Source: Streptomyces sp. B21-105
Lineage (GTDB): Bacteria; Actinomycetota; Actinomycetes; Streptomycetales; Streptomycetaceae
Length of the DNA: 64,000 nucleotides
Assembly (NCBI RefSeq): GCF_036898465.1
Contig: NZ_JARUMJ010000001.1
Location: forward strand, 5,828,001-5,892,000
Reading direction: 5' to 3'
In this document: positions 40,583-49,433 of the stretch, in pieces
How the letters are laid out: every line of letters starts with the position of its first letter
Position numbering within the stretch: the first letter of the stretch is position 1
Made by a program: the position numbers and the translations under genes
The notes under the pieces: generated by a model
Told to the model about the DNA's origin: nothing
Database searches by the model: none
The model's input: only the letters and a program-made list of their open reading frames with translations

Positions 40583-43500
40583 TCACCCCGTGCCGACGTC
40601 CACTCCCATGACCTCCCGGCCGTGCCTGTCCGGTACCAGTCCCAGACGCCAGGCCTGCCAGCCCGACTCCAGGCGCACACCGCGTTCCAGCAGGAGGCCG
40701 TAGGCCTCCAGGCACTCGGTCAGCCGGTCGTCACGCAGCGGATGGTGCGCCCGCCGCAGCTCCGCCAGCTCCTCCTGAGCCACCGCGACGCCCACCTCCA
40801 CACCGCCCGGCGCCGCGTACGGCAGAAGCGTGCAGCGCAGGAAGCGGGCCCAGTCCTCGCCGCGCCGGTCCCCGTACGACGCGAACAGGGCCGCCGCCTC
40901 CTCGCACAGCGCGAGGGCCGCCTGGGTACGGGTGTTGCCCGCGTCGACGATCGCCAGCTCGACGCACGTCCAGGCCTCGCCGTGGGCGACGCCGATGCGC
41001 TGGAAATCGGCGCGGGCGTCGACCAGGAGCTGCCGGGCGAAGCCCGAATTGCGCAGCGAACCGGTCTGCGCGGCACGCTGGTCCCGGGTCACCCGCGCCG
41101 AATGATGCCGGGCACAGGCCAGCCCGTAGACGTCCCGCATACGGGAGAAGAGAGTGCGGGAACGTTCCAGCTCGCGGACCGCGTGGTTCAGATCACCCGT
41201 CTCCTCCAGCGCGAGGCCCAGGTAGTACACCGTCCACGCCTCACCGCGCGCGTCCTCGTTGTCCCGGTGCCGGGCCGAAGCCCGCCGCAGGTCCTCCGCC
41301 GCCGGCCCCGCGTCGCCGTCGATCAGACGGGCCCGCGCCAGCTGCGTCATCGCCCACGCCTCGCCGCGCGCGTCGCGGGTGCGGCCGTACAGGTCGAGAG
41401 CCTGCCGCAGCTCGGACTCGGCCCGCGGCACATCCCCCCGCCGCAGATGCAGCTGCCCCAGCTGGAAGTGCGCCCACGCCTCACCGTGCACGGAGCCGCC
41501 CTCGCGGTGCAGCAGCAGCGAACGGGTCAGCAGGTCCAGCGCCTCCGCGAGATGGGCCCGGTCGCGTTCCACCGCCGCCAGCGCGTGCATCGTCCACGCG
41601 CGGTCGGTGGCCAGTTCGGGCGCCGCCTGCAGGGCCATCGCCTCCCGCAGCTTCGCCGACGCCTGCGTGAGCTGCCCCTGGTGGTGCAGGGTGATGCCCA
41701 GCGAACACAGCGCCCGCGCGGCCCCCGCGTCGTGGTGGGCCTGCAGATACAGGTCGACGACCGAACTGAGCGTCGTGCGTGCCTTGTCCAGCTCGCCCAG
41801 CTGACGGGCCGCGATGCCGGTGCGCCACTGCACGGACCGGACCAGCAGGTCCTGGCCGACCGCCTGCGCCAGCTCGCTGATCTCGCCGAGCCGGTACAGG
41901 TCGCCGCGCAGCAGGCAGTAGTCGCACAGCGCGCCCAGCAGACTCATCACCGCGTTCTGGTCGACGCCCTCCGCGTGCCGCAGCGTCGCCGTGATGAAGC
42001 TCGACTCGTCGTCCAGCCAGCGCAGCGCCTCGTCCAGCGAGGTGAAACCGTGCGGGGTGAACCGGTCGGAACGGGTCGACATGTTGCCGTCGACCAACCG
42101 CAGCACGGAGTCGGCCAGCTCCGCGTAGCTGACCAGCAGCCGCTCCTGCGCCGCCGAACGCTCGGCGGGGTCTTCCTCGTCCAGCAGCCGGGCCTGCGCG
42201 AAGCCGCGCACCAGGTCGTGCAGCCGGTAGCGGTCGCCCCGGACCCGGTCGACGAGGCCCGCGTCGGCGAGGGCCGCGAGGAGCCGGGCCGCCTCCGGGC
42301 GGTCCGTCGCGAGCAGCGCGGCGGCCGCCGCCGTACCCAGCGAGGCCCGACCGGCCAGCGCCAGCCGGCGCATCAGCCGACGGGTCGTCTCCGGCTGGTC
42401 GGTGTAGCGCAGCCACAGCGCGCGCTCCACCGGCTCCACCGGACCGTACGCCGCGAGATCGGCCGCGAGGGCGCGCGGCGAGCGCGGGCCCAGCGAGGAG
42501 CCCACCACGCGCAGCGCGAGCGGCAGACCGCCGCACAGCTCGGTGATCCGGTCCGCGGCCTCGGCGTCGTACGGACCCGACGCGTCCTGCGCCACCGCGA
42601 CCAGCAGTTCCTCCGCGCCCGCCGCCTCCAGCGGACGCACCGCCAGTTCGTGCACCCACGCGGACAGTCCGGCCGGCAGGTCGAGCGACGTCCGGGCGGT
42701 CACCAGGACCAGGCTGTCGGAGCGTTCCGGGACGAGCGCACGGACCTGCTCGGGATCCGAGGCGTCGTCCAGGATCACCGTCACCGGCAGCCCCGTCAGG
42801 TGCTGGTGGTACAGCTCGCCCAGCCGCTTCAGCTGCTGCTCCGCCGAGGAACGCTCACGGAACAGGAGCTGCTCGCGGGGCGCGCCCAGCCGGTTCAGCA
42901 GATGCAGCAGGGCGTCCCGGGTCGGCAGCGGGGCCCCGCCCGTGCTGTGGCCTCGCAGGTCCACCACGCAGGCGCCGCGGAACTGGTCGCGCAGATCGTG
43001 CGCGGCCCGCACCGCGAGGGCGGTACGTCCGCTGCCGGGGTCGCCGTGCAGCACGACCACCGTGGGACGGGTCTGGGTGCTGGCCCTCGCCGCCTGTACC
43101 CACTGCCGGATCTGCGCGAGTTCCGCGCGCCGCCCCGCGAACGGACCGGCCGGCTGGGGGAGTTGCGCGAACGACTGCTGCAGCACCGTCCGTCCGCGTG
43201 CCGCCGCGCTCTTGTCGGCGCCGCGCAGCAGCGGTCCCGTCGCCTTCTTCGCACCGGTCGTCGCGCTCAGCACCCGCTGCTGGTCCAGGAACGGCCGGAT
43301 GCCGCGCACCTCCAGCGCCGTGAGCCACTGCAACCGCAACTGCTCCGCGCCGCCGGGCTGTCCGGCCGCACCGGCCCGGTGATGCGCGGCCGGCAGATGC
43401 GACCCCGCCACCTTCACCACCGTCGCCGCCGCCCCGACGACCCCGACGGTCACCCCCGCGCCGAGCGCCGTGCCCGTGCTCGTGCCCAGCGCGAGGTCGG

Positions 43501-43783
43501 CGACCGCCGTCGTCAGGGCGGCAACGCCGGCCACCAGCAGCGGAGTCCGGCCGCCCTCGCGCGCGTAGCGCTGTCCGAAGCTGACCCGGGAGGCCTCCGA
43601 CTCCTCCAGGGCGCGGGCGTACGCCTCGTACTCCTCGGCTGCGGTCTGCGCCATCGCGTCCAGCGCGCCGCGCGCCCGCGTCAGCAGCGCCTGCCGGTCG
43701 GTACGCCCGCCGGACCGCCGTACCTCTTCCTCCACGGCCCGCGCCAACAACCGCTCGGCTTCCGCCCTATGGCCGTCCCGCAT
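40583..43783 (-). CDS. Large STAND (NB-ARC-like) NTPase with TPR repeats and an N-terminal hydrophobic hairpin
   Basis: A 1066-residue signalling-type ATPase. Residues 1-75 are helical; about 80-125 hold two hydrophobic stretches (LLVAGVAALTTAVADLAL and ALGAGVTVGVVGAAATVVKV) that could insert in the membrane. The NB-ARC-like core follows at about 215-560: P-loop LHGDPGSGRTALA near 245-257, Walker B PVTVILDDA, sensor LVLVTAR, and the GLPLAL hinge. The P-loop Lys is replaced by Arg253. A winged-helix segment leads to TPR repeats (about 650-980) with many AHLAEALDLL- and GEAW-type units. Such proteins are switches that oligomerise on ligand binding; no effector domain is recognisable at either end. 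Divergent from a proline-rich membrane protein gene. Confidence 0.87.
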   Translation of the reverse strand: MRDGHRAEAERLLARAVEEEVRRSGGRTDRQALLTRARGALDAMAQTAAEEYEAYARALEESEASRVSFGQRYAREGGRTPLLVAGVAALTTAVADLALGTSTGTALGAGVTVGVVGAAATVVKVAGSHLPAAHHRAGAAGQPGGAEQLRLQWLTALEVRGIRPFLDQQRVLSATTGAKKATGPLLRGADKSAAARGRTVLQQSFAQLPQPAGPFAGRRAELAQIRQWVQAARASTQTRPTVVVLHGDPGSGRTALAVRAAHDLRDQFRGACVVDLRGHSTGGAPLPTRDALLHLLNRLGAPREQLLFRERSSAEQQLKRLGELYHQHLTGLPVTVILDDASDPEQVRALVPERSDSLVLVTARTSLDLPAGLSAWVHELAVRPLEAAGAEELLVAVAQDASGPYDAEAADRITELCGGLPLALRVVGSSLGPRSPRALAADLAAYGPVEPVERALWLRYTDQPETTRRLMRRLALAGRASLGTAAAAALLATDRPEAARLLAALADAGLVDRVRGDRYRLHDLVRGFAQARLLDEEDPAERSAAQERLLVSYAELADSVLRLVDGNMSTRSDRFTPHGFTSLDEALRWLDDESSFITATLRHAEGVDQNAVMSLLGALCDYCLLRGDLYRLGEISELAQAVGQDLLVRSVQWRTGIAARQLGELDKARTTLSSVVDLYLQAHHDAGAARALCSLGITLHHQGQLTQASAKLREAMALQAAPELATDRAWTMHALAAVERDRAHLAEALDLLTRSLLLHREGGSVHGEAWAHFQLGQLHLRRGDVPRAESELRQALDLYGRTRDARGEAWAMTQLARARLIDGDAGPAAEDLRRASARHRDNEDARGEAWTVYYLGLALEETGDLNHAVRELERSRTLFSRMRDVYGLACARHHSARVTRDQRAAQTGSLRNSGFARQLLVDARADFQRIGVAHGEAWTCVELAIVDAGNTRTQAALALCEEAAALFASYGDRRGEDWARFLRCTLLPYAAPGGVEVGVAVAQEELAELRRAHHPLRDDRLTECLEAYGLLLERGVRLESGWQAWRLGLVPDRHGREVMGVDVGTG

Positions 43784-43933
43784 GTTCCGTCCCCCTCCGG
43801 CGGTACCAGCTGTACGCGGTCAAGTGTGCGGCGGCCGGCTCCTTGGCGCGAGGGGGCGGGTGGCGTTGCGGCACGGGGCGCCCTCGCCACTATCGTGATC
43901 GCAGCAACCGAAGAGGATGACGGGGGAAGTCGC

Positions 43934-44635
43934 ATGAGCGCGTACAACGGGGGACCGGCGGGACCGCCGCAGGGACCGCCGCAGGGCCCCCACCAGCCCT
44001 ACCCGCCCCAGTCGCCCCATCCCCACCCGCCCCAGTCGCCCCAACAGCCGCGTTGGGCCTGGTGGGTCGTGGGGATCGTCATTCCCGTGGTGGGCATTCT
44101 CATCACGGTGCTGGTCAGCCGGCCGGGCTCCTCGGACGGCGACGGGAAGGCGGCGCCGGCCTCCGACGGGCGGCCGTCCGCCTCGCCGTCGTCCTCCACC
44201 CCGGCGCAGCCCCCGGCGTCGGCCACGCCGGGCGCCGGGACGGCACAGGTGCTCTACGGCCCGGCGGACGTGGCGGCCGACGTGACCAACTCCGGGTCGT
44301 ACATCGAGCTGGACACGTCCCAGCCGGTCGTGTCGGGCAGCTCCGTCAAGGGCGCGGACGTCATCTTCGGCGCGTCCCTCGGCGACCCGACGCTGTTCGT
44401 GCCGGGCTCCGCCTCCAACCTGGCCCCGCTGCCCGCCTCCGGTCCCGCCCCGGGCGCCGGGGAGTGCGCCGAGAGCGTGGACCGCAACGGCACGTACACG
44501 GCCGACGTGAAGCGGGGCGACCGCTTCTGCCTGCTGACCGACCAGGGGCACGTCGCCTACCTGCGGGTCGTCACCGCGCCGGGCACGGGCCAGGGCAAGC
44601 TCAACGTCACCGTCTGGGACATGCCTGCCGCCTGA
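43934..44635 (+). CDS. Proline-rich single-pass membrane protein with extracytoplasmic domain
   Basis: A 233-residue protein. The cytoplasmic N-terminus is Pro/Gln/Gly rich (GPPQGPPQGPHQPYPPQSPH), then one helix WWVVGIVIPVVGILITVLV at about 41-60, a Ser/Pro/Ala linker, and a folded outside domain of about 130 residues with two Cys (GECAES and FCLLTDQ) and mainly beta strands (VLYGPADVAADVTNSGSYIELD). GGGGGAAG precedes the ATG. The gene is divergent from the STAND ATPase, 150 bases apart; similar proline-rich partners beside STAND or regulator genes occur in Streptomyces, so it may be the sensor or target of that protein. This link is inference. Confidence 0.78.
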   Translation: MSAYNGGPAGPPQGPPQGPHQPYPPQSPHPHPPQSPQQPRWAWWVVGIVIPVVGILITVLVSRPGSSDGDGKAAPASDGRPSASPSSSTPAQPPASATPGAGTAQVLYGPADVAADVTNSGSYIELDTSQPVVSGSSVKGADVIFGASLGDPTLFVPGSASNLAPLPASGPAPGAGECAESVDRNGTYTADVKRGDRFCLLTDQGHVAYLRVVTAPGTGQGKLNVTVWDMPAA

Positions 44636-44665
44636 CGGGCCGGTACCTGCGGCAGGATGGACGCC

Positions 44666-46717
44666 ATGGCGAACCGACTGGCCCATGAGACGTCCCCCTA
44701 CCTGCTCCAGCATGCCGACAACCCCGTCGACTGGTGGCCCTGGTCGGCGGAGGCCTTCGAGGAGGCGCGCAGGCGGGGCGTGCCGGTGCTGCTGAGCGTG
44801 GGATACAGCAGCTGCCACTGGTGCCATGTGATGGCTCACGAGTCCTTCGAGGACCAGGAGACCGCCGACCGCCTCAACGACCACTTCGTCAACATCAAGG
44901 TCGACCGGGAGGAGCGTCCCGACGTCGACGCCGTCTACATGGAAGCCGTGCAGGCGGCCACCGGGCAGGGCGGGTGGCCGATGACCGTGTTCCTGACGCC
45001 CGAGGCCGAGCCGTTCTACTTCGGTACGTACTTCCCGCCCGCGCCCCGGCACGGCATGCCCTCCTTCCGGCAGGTGCTGGAGGGGGTGCATCAGGCGTGG
45101 ACGGAGCGGCGGGACGAGGTGGCCGAGGTCGCCGGGAAGATCGTCCGGGATCTGGCGGGGCGGGAGATCTCCTACGGGGACAGCCAGGCGCCCGGGGAGC
45201 AGGAGCTGTCGCAGGCGCTGCTCGGGCTGACCCGGGAGTACGACGCGCAGCGCGGCGGTTTCGGCGGTGCACCGAAGTTCCCGCCGTCGATGGTGCTCGA
45301 GTTCCTGCTGCGGCACGCCGCGCGGACCGGCGCCGAGGGCGCGTTGCAGATGGCGCGGGACACCTGTGAGCGGATGGCGCGCGGCGGGATCTACGACCAG
45401 CTCGGCGGCGGGTTCGCCCGGTACTCCGTCGACCGTGACTGGGTGATCCCGCACTTCGAGAAGATGCTTTACGACAACGCCCTGTTGTGCCGCGTCTACG
45501 CGCACCTGTGGCGGGCCACCGGGAGTGAACTGGCCCGGCGGGTAGCGCTGGAGACCGCCGACTTCATGGTGCGTGAACTGCGCACCGCCGAGGGCGGGTT
45601 CGCCTCGGCGCTCGACGCCGACAGCGACGACGGCGAGGGCAACCACGTCGAGGGCGCGTACTACGTGTGGACGCCCGCGCAGCTCGCCGCGGCGCTCGGC
45701 CCGAAGGACGCCGAACTCGCCGCCCGCTGTTTCGGCGTGACCGAGGAGGGCACCTTCGAGCACGGTGCTTCCGTCCTGCAGCTCCCGCAGCAGGAAGGCG
45801 TGTTCGACGCCGAGCGGATCGCCGGTGTCAAGGAGACGCTGCTGCGTGCGCGTGCGCTGCGCCCCGCGCCCGGCCGGGACGACAAGGTCGTCGCCGCGTG
45901 GAACGGCCTCGCGATCGCCGCGCTCGCCGAGACCGGCGCCTACTTCGACCGTCCGGACCTGGTGGACGCGGCCGTCGCCGCCGCCGACCTCCTCGTCCGG
46001 CTGCACCTGGACGACCAGGCGCGTCTGTCGCGGACCAGCAAGGACGGTCACGTCGGGGCCAACGCGGGCGTCCTGGAGGACTACGCCGACGTCGCCGAGG
46101 GGTTCCTCGCGCTGGCCTCGGTCACCGGGGAGGGCGTCTGGCTGGAGTTCGCCGGGTTCCTGCTCGACCACGTCCTCGCCCGGTTCGTCGACCCGGAGTC
46201 CGGCGCGCTGTTCGACACCGCCGCCGACGCCGAGCAGCTCATCCGGCGTCCGCAGGACCCGACGGACAACGCCGTGCCGTCCGGCTGGACCGCCGCGGCC
46301 GGTGCGCTGCTGAGCTACGCGGCCCACACCGGTTCCGAGCCGCACCGCACCGCAGCGGAGCGGGCGTCGGGCGTGGTGAAGGCGCTCGGGCCGCGGGTGC
46401 CCCGGTTCATCGGGTGGGGGCTGGCCGTGGCCGAGGCGCTGCTCGACGGCCCGCGCGAGGTCGCCGTCGTCGGCTCCGGCACGGACGACCCGGCGTCGAA
46501 GGCCCTGCACCGCACGGCGCTGCTGGGCAACGCGCCGGGCGCGGTCGTCGCCTTCGGCGTCCCGGGCGGCGACGAGTTCCCGCTGCTCGCCGACCGTCCG
46601 CTGCGCGGCGGCGCACCGACCGCGTACGTCTGCCGCGACTTCACCTGCGACGCCCCCACCACCGACCCGGAGCACCTGCGCACCGCGCTGGGCGGCCGGG
46701 AGCAGCCGGCGGGTTAG
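44666..46717 (+). CDS. YyaL/DUF255 thioredoxin-domain protein
   Basis: A 683-residue protein with an N-terminal thioredoxin-like (DUF255) domain and a large alpha/alpha-barrel C-terminal domain. The domain start [20 protein letters not shown] is highly conserved, and the redox-type motif SSCHWCHVM (Cys-x2-Cys) lies near residue 53. The barrel includes [26 protein letters not shown] and [18 protein letters not shown], similar to N-acylglucosamine epimerase-like barrels. The ATG at 44666 was chosen over 44657 since relatives begin MANRL. Function of the widespread family (YyaL, SPATA20) remains unclear; redox or sugar-related roles are proposed. It stands alone. Confidence 0.9.
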   Translation: MANRLAHETSPYLLQHADNPVDWWPWSAEAFEEARRRGVPVLLSVGYSSCHWCHVMAHESFEDQETADRLNDHFVNIKVDREERPDVDAVYMEAVQAATGQGGWPMTVFLTPEAEPFYFGTYFPPAPRHGMPSFRQVLEGVHQAWTERRDEVAEVAGKIVRDLAGREISYGDSQAPGEQELSQALLGLTREYDAQRGGFGGAPKFPPSMVLEFLLRHAARTGAEGALQMARDTCERMARGGIYDQLGGGFARYSVDRDWVIPHFEKMLYDNALLCRVYAHLWRATGSELARRVALETADFMVRELRTAEGGFASALDADSDDGEGNHVEGAYYVWTPAQLAAALGPKDAELAARCFGVTEEGTFEHGASVLQLPQQEGVFDAERIAGVKETLLRARALRPAPGRDDKVVAAWNGLAIAALAETGAYFDRPDLVDAAVAAADLLVRLHLDDQARLSRTSKDGHVGANAGVLEDYADVAEGFLALASVTGEGVWLEFAGFLLDHVLARFVDPESGALFDTAADAEQLIRRPQDPTDNAVPSGWTAAAGALLSYAAHTGSEPHRTAAERASGVVKALGPRVPRFIGWGLAVAEALLDGPREVAVVGSGTDDPASKALHRTALLGNAPGAVVAFGVPGGDEFPLLADRPLRGGAPTAYVCRDFTCDAPTTDPEHLRTALGGREQPAG

Positions 46718-46742
46718 CGGCCGGGGCCGACAGGTCTGCGGG

Positions 46743-47468
46743 TCAGCCCGGGAACTCGGCGAGGGCGCGTTCCACGATGGCCTCCAGCTGGTCGTGGTGC
46801 GCGCCCTTCCAGTACGCGCGTCCGCAGGAGCGGCACTGGGCGAAGACGTCGTAGTTCTGCTGGGTGCCGTGTTCCAGCTGGTCGGCGACCTCGTCCTTGG
46901 TGGCCTGGCGCAGCTCGCCGTTGCAGGCGGTGCACCTGGTCCAGGGGCGCAAGTCGGGCGCGAACCGGTCGAGGACGTCGCGCAGTTGCTCGGCGGGGTC
47001 GGTGCTGTAGACGTAGCCGCCCGCCCACAGTTCGCGCCGGCGCAGCAGGCCCCGGTCGCGGCTGAGCATGACGCGCTGTTCGGCGGCCGAGCGGGCGGCG
47101 AGCGCCGGGTCGCCGATGTCGGTCGACTCGTACGCCGTGTCCACGCCGAGCAGACGCATGCGGCGGGCGAGGGTGCCGAGGTGGACGTCCAGGAGGAAGC
47201 GCAGCGGGGCGCCGGGTACGCGTTGGGGGCGGGCGACCGGGCGGACGGTGACGGACTCGCCGTCGGCGGGGATGTGCGAGACCGGTGCCTCGCGGCCGTC
47301 GACGACGAGGGAGCCGACCTCGGTGAGGGGCACCCCGAGGGACTCGACGACGTGGCCGAGCGTCGACACGCCGTCGACGGTGAGTGCGGTGGCGCCGGCG
47401 CGCCGGGTGTGCGGGACGAACAGGGCCAGCTCGGGAGCGACTTCGACGCGGATCTCGGGTGCGTTCAC
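46743..47468 (-). CDS. Mut7-C (DUF82) PIN-like RNase domain protein with N-terminal ubiquitin-like domain
   Basis: A 241-residue protein. Residues 1-85 resemble a beta-grasp (ThiS/ubiquitin-like) domain: IRVEVAPELALFVPHTRRAG, TVDGVSTLGHVVESLGVP, VSHIPADGESVTVRPV. Residues 88-241 are Mut7-C: RFLLDVHLGTLARRMRLLGVDTAYE carries the catalytic Asp, AEQRVMLSRDRGLLRR the second, and the end is a zinc ribbon with TRCTACNGEL and AQCRSCGRAYWKG. The fold is a PIN-type nuclease, possibly acting on RNA. The beta-grasp fusion hints at a regulated or substrate-targeting role. It starts at ATG 47468 and is preceded by the convergent YyaL gene. Confidence 0.85.
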   Translation of the reverse strand: MNAPEIRVEVAPELALFVPHTRRAGATALTVDGVSTLGHVVESLGVPLTEVGSLVVDGREAPVSHIPADGESVTVRPVARPQRVPGAPLRFLLDVHLGTLARRMRLLGVDTAYESTDIGDPALAARSAAEQRVMLSRDRGLLRRRELWAGGYVYSTDPAEQLRDVLDRFAPDLRPWTRCTACNGELRQATKDEVADQLEHGTQQNYDVFAQCRSCGRAYWKGAHHDQLEAIVERALAEFPG

Positions 47469-47502
47469 CTGGTCAGGATGGCACGGGGGGAGGGGCGGGG
47501 TC

Positions 47503-48192
47503 TCAGGGGTTTCCGCTGCCCGGAGCCTGCTCCCCGCCGGGCTCCGGACCGTCTTTCCGACTGTGTTCCAGGTCGTGTCCCAGTCCGTGTTCGAGGACGT
47601 CCAGCGCGCGGTCTAGGAGGGCGGGGAAGTCGCCCTGGTGGCCGTTCTCCGCCCAGTACATGGACGCCTCCATCAGGCCGCCGAGGAGCGACATCGCGTG
47701 GACGCGGACCTCCAGACCGTCGGGGTCGTGGCCGGTGCGCTCGGCGATCGCGACGCAGAGCAGCCGGCCGGTGACCGACATGCTCTCCATCATCCGCGAG
47801 CGCACCGCCGGAACCTGGACCAGCAGCCGGGTGCGCAGTCTGGCCACCTCGACGTCGTCCTCGACGCCCGCGCGTGCGGCCGCCAGCATCACCTGGCGGA
47901 TGGACTCCGGCCACGGCTCGTCCGTCGGACGGGCACGCAGCTCCTCCAGGAGGACGGGGTCGTACTCGTCGGTGAGGACGATGTCCTCCTTGGTCGGGAA
48001 GTAGCGGAAGACGGTCGACGGCGACACCTCGGCGCGCTCGGCGATCTGGTCGATCGTCGTGGCGTCGTAGCCCTGCTCCCTGACGAGCGCGTAGGTCGCG
48101 GTGCGGATGGCCTCGCGGGTCTTGATCTTCTTGCGCTCACGCAGACCGAGTCGCGGGCGGTCGGCGGGGGAGCTGATGCGTGCGGCCGTCAT
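47503..48192 (-). CDS. TetR-family transcriptional regulator
   Basis: A 229-residue regulator. The N-terminal helix-turn-helix is TREAIRTATYALVREQGYDATTIDQIAERAEVSPSTVFRYFPTKEDI, with the recognition helix in SPSTVFRYF. The C-terminal 150 residues are the usual all-helical ligand-binding and dimer domain (VHAMSLLGGLMEASMYWAENG). ATG 48192 is preferred: on the minus strand GACAAT ends 7 bases upstream, so the gene is leaderless; ATG 48201 three codons earlier is possible. It lies between the Mut7-C gene and the haemolysin-III-like gene, both on the same strand, but the terminator of the latter separates them. Confidence 0.9.
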   Translation of the reverse strand: MTAARISSPADRPRLGLRERKKIKTREAIRTATYALVREQGYDATTIDQIAERAEVSPSTVFRYFPTKEDIVLTDEYDPVLLEELRARPTDEPWPESIRQVMLAAARAGVEDDVEVARLRTRLLVQVPAVRSRMMESMSVTGRLLCVAIAERTGHDPDGLEVRVHAMSLLGGLMEASMYWAENGHQGDFPALLDRALDVLEHGLGHDLEHSRKDGPEPGGEQAPGSGNP

Positions 48193-48199
48193 GAGGCTC

Positions 48200-48205
48200 A
48201 TTGTC
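48200..48205 (-). promoter_or_regulatory. -10 box of leaderless TetR gene
   Basis: On the minus strand GACAAT is followed by 7 bases and the ATG at 48190-48192. Confidence 0.4.
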
Positions 48206-48328
48206 GGGCATCGGTCCGAGCGGCGGCCCCGTCGGGACCGGTGCCCGGGGGCCGCCGCCTCGGGCGTCCGCGTCCTTGACGCGAGGGCTCGCCGGCAGGA
48301 ACGCCGCCGCCAGCAGCGTGGAGACATG

Positions 48329-48359
48329 AAAAACGGCCATGGCGGGGACGCCATGGCCG
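48329..48359 (-). terminator. Rho-independent terminator of the haemolysin-III-like gene
   Basis: CGGCCATGGCG (48334-48344) and CGCCATGGCCG (48349-48359) form a perfect 11-base-pair stem, followed on the minus strand by TTTTT (48329-48333). Confidence 0.85.
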
Positions 48360-48380
48360 GAACGGAGTTGTGCGGGGCGG

Positions 48381-49094
48381 TCAGCCGTGCTGGTACGCCA
48401 CCAGGGAGATGCCGACGTAGTGCACGACGAACGCGGCGAGGGTGAGGGAGTGGAACACCTCGTGGAAGCCGAACCAGCGCGGTGACGGGTTGGGGCGCTT
48501 GATGCCGTAGATCACGCCGCCCGCGCTGTAGAGGACTCCGCCGACGATGACCAGCACCAGGACCGCGATGCCGCCGGTGCGCATGAAGTCGGGCAGGAAG
48601 AAGACGGCGGCCCAGCCCATGGCGATGTAGCAGGGGGTGTAGAGCCAGCGGGGCGCGCCGACCCAGAAGACCCGGAAGGCGATCCCGGCGAGCGCCGCCG
48701 CCCAGATGCCCCACAGCAGCCACTGCCCCTTGCTGCCGGGCAGGAGCAGCAGGGTGAGCGGGGTGTAGCTGCCCGCGATGATCAGGAAGATGTTCGCGTG
48801 GTCGAGTCTGCGCAGGACGCCGTCCATCCGGGGGCTCCAGTCGCCACGGTGGTAGAGGGCGCTGACCCCGAACAGCAGGCAGGCGGTCAGGGCGAAGATT
48901 CCGCAGGCGACGCGGCCACGGGTCGAGTCCGCCAAGGCGGTCAGGACGAGTCCGGAGACGAGGACTGCCGGGAACATGCCGAGGTGCAGCCAGCCCCGGA
49001 GCTTGGGCTTGATCTCTTCCGACAGGGAGTGCGCGAGGGACGCGGAGCCGACGGCCGGCGAGTCCGTGGGCGCGTCAGGGACGGACGCAGTCAT
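48381..49094 (-). CDS. Haemolysin III/PAQR-family membrane protein
   Basis: A 237-residue protein with seven hydrophobic helices. Metal-binding residues of the family are in SALYHRGDW (His) and in the last loop FHEVFHSLTLAAFVVHYVGI (two His), with LDHANIFLIIAGSYTPLTLLLL between. These form the zinc site of PAQR proteins (adiponectin-receptor-like), seen as ceramidase-like or lipid-homeostasis proteins. The ATG start at 49094 is preceded on the minus strand by TACGAT, so it may be leaderless. A strong T-tailed terminator follows. Confidence 0.9.
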   Translation of the reverse strand: MTASVPDAPTDSPAVGSASLAHSLSEEIKPKLRGWLHLGMFPAVLVSGLVLTALADSTRGRVACGIFALTACLLFGVSALYHRGDWSPRMDGVLRRLDHANIFLIIAGSYTPLTLLLLPGSKGQWLLWGIWAAALAGIAFRVFWVGAPRWLYTPCYIAMGWAAVFFLPDFMRTGGIAVLVLVIVGGVLYSAGGVIYGIKRPNPSPRWFGFHEVFHSLTLAAFVVHYVGISLVAYQHG

Positions 49095-49433
49095 GGGCCA
49101 ATCGTACCTACGGGACCGTAAGTTACGTGTCAGTACGGCGCGGCCGAGAGCGAGGAGTGGTCATCGTCTCACGGTGTGCAGGTCAAGGGCCGGCCGGGTG
49201 AAGGTCACGGGACGTGAAGCGCAAGGTCATGGGAACGCAAAGCTACGTCCGTACACGTGGCCATCCTCACTCCGCTCACTTGTGAGGCCCTCTGGACATA
49301 TGGGCGCGACCGTCGGATGATCAAATGAGTGCGGTCGACACCGGATGAGCGCCAGGGGTTCATCACTGTGCAGCATCCGGGTCGCAGCCCCCACGGGGCC
49401 TCCAACAAAAAATCCCTCTTTTTAGGAGCAATC
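49095..49433. other. Promoter and leader region of pckA and the haemolysin-III-like gene
   Basis: About 340 bases without a gene. Near the left edge ATCGTA at 49101-49106 is the minus-strand -10 box (TACGAT) of the haemolysin-III-like gene. A CTCAC-TT-GTGAG dyad lies at 49275-49286. The sequence CGGATGA is repeated at 49314 and 49351. A purine-rich AGGAG at 49424 is the ribosome-binding site of pckA. Confidence 0.5.
49275..49286. promoter_or_regulatory. CTCAC-TT-GTGAG dyad upstream of pckA
   Basis: A perfect 5-2-5 inverted repeat about 150 bases before the pckA start; a possible site for a regulator of gluconeogenesis. No known consensus is matched with confidence. Confidence 0.35.

Noticed and set aside
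43820..46675. 951-codon minus-strand frame opposite the YyaL-type gene
   Set aside because: Antisense shadow of a well-conserved gene; product rich in Gly/Arg/Val/His without motifs.
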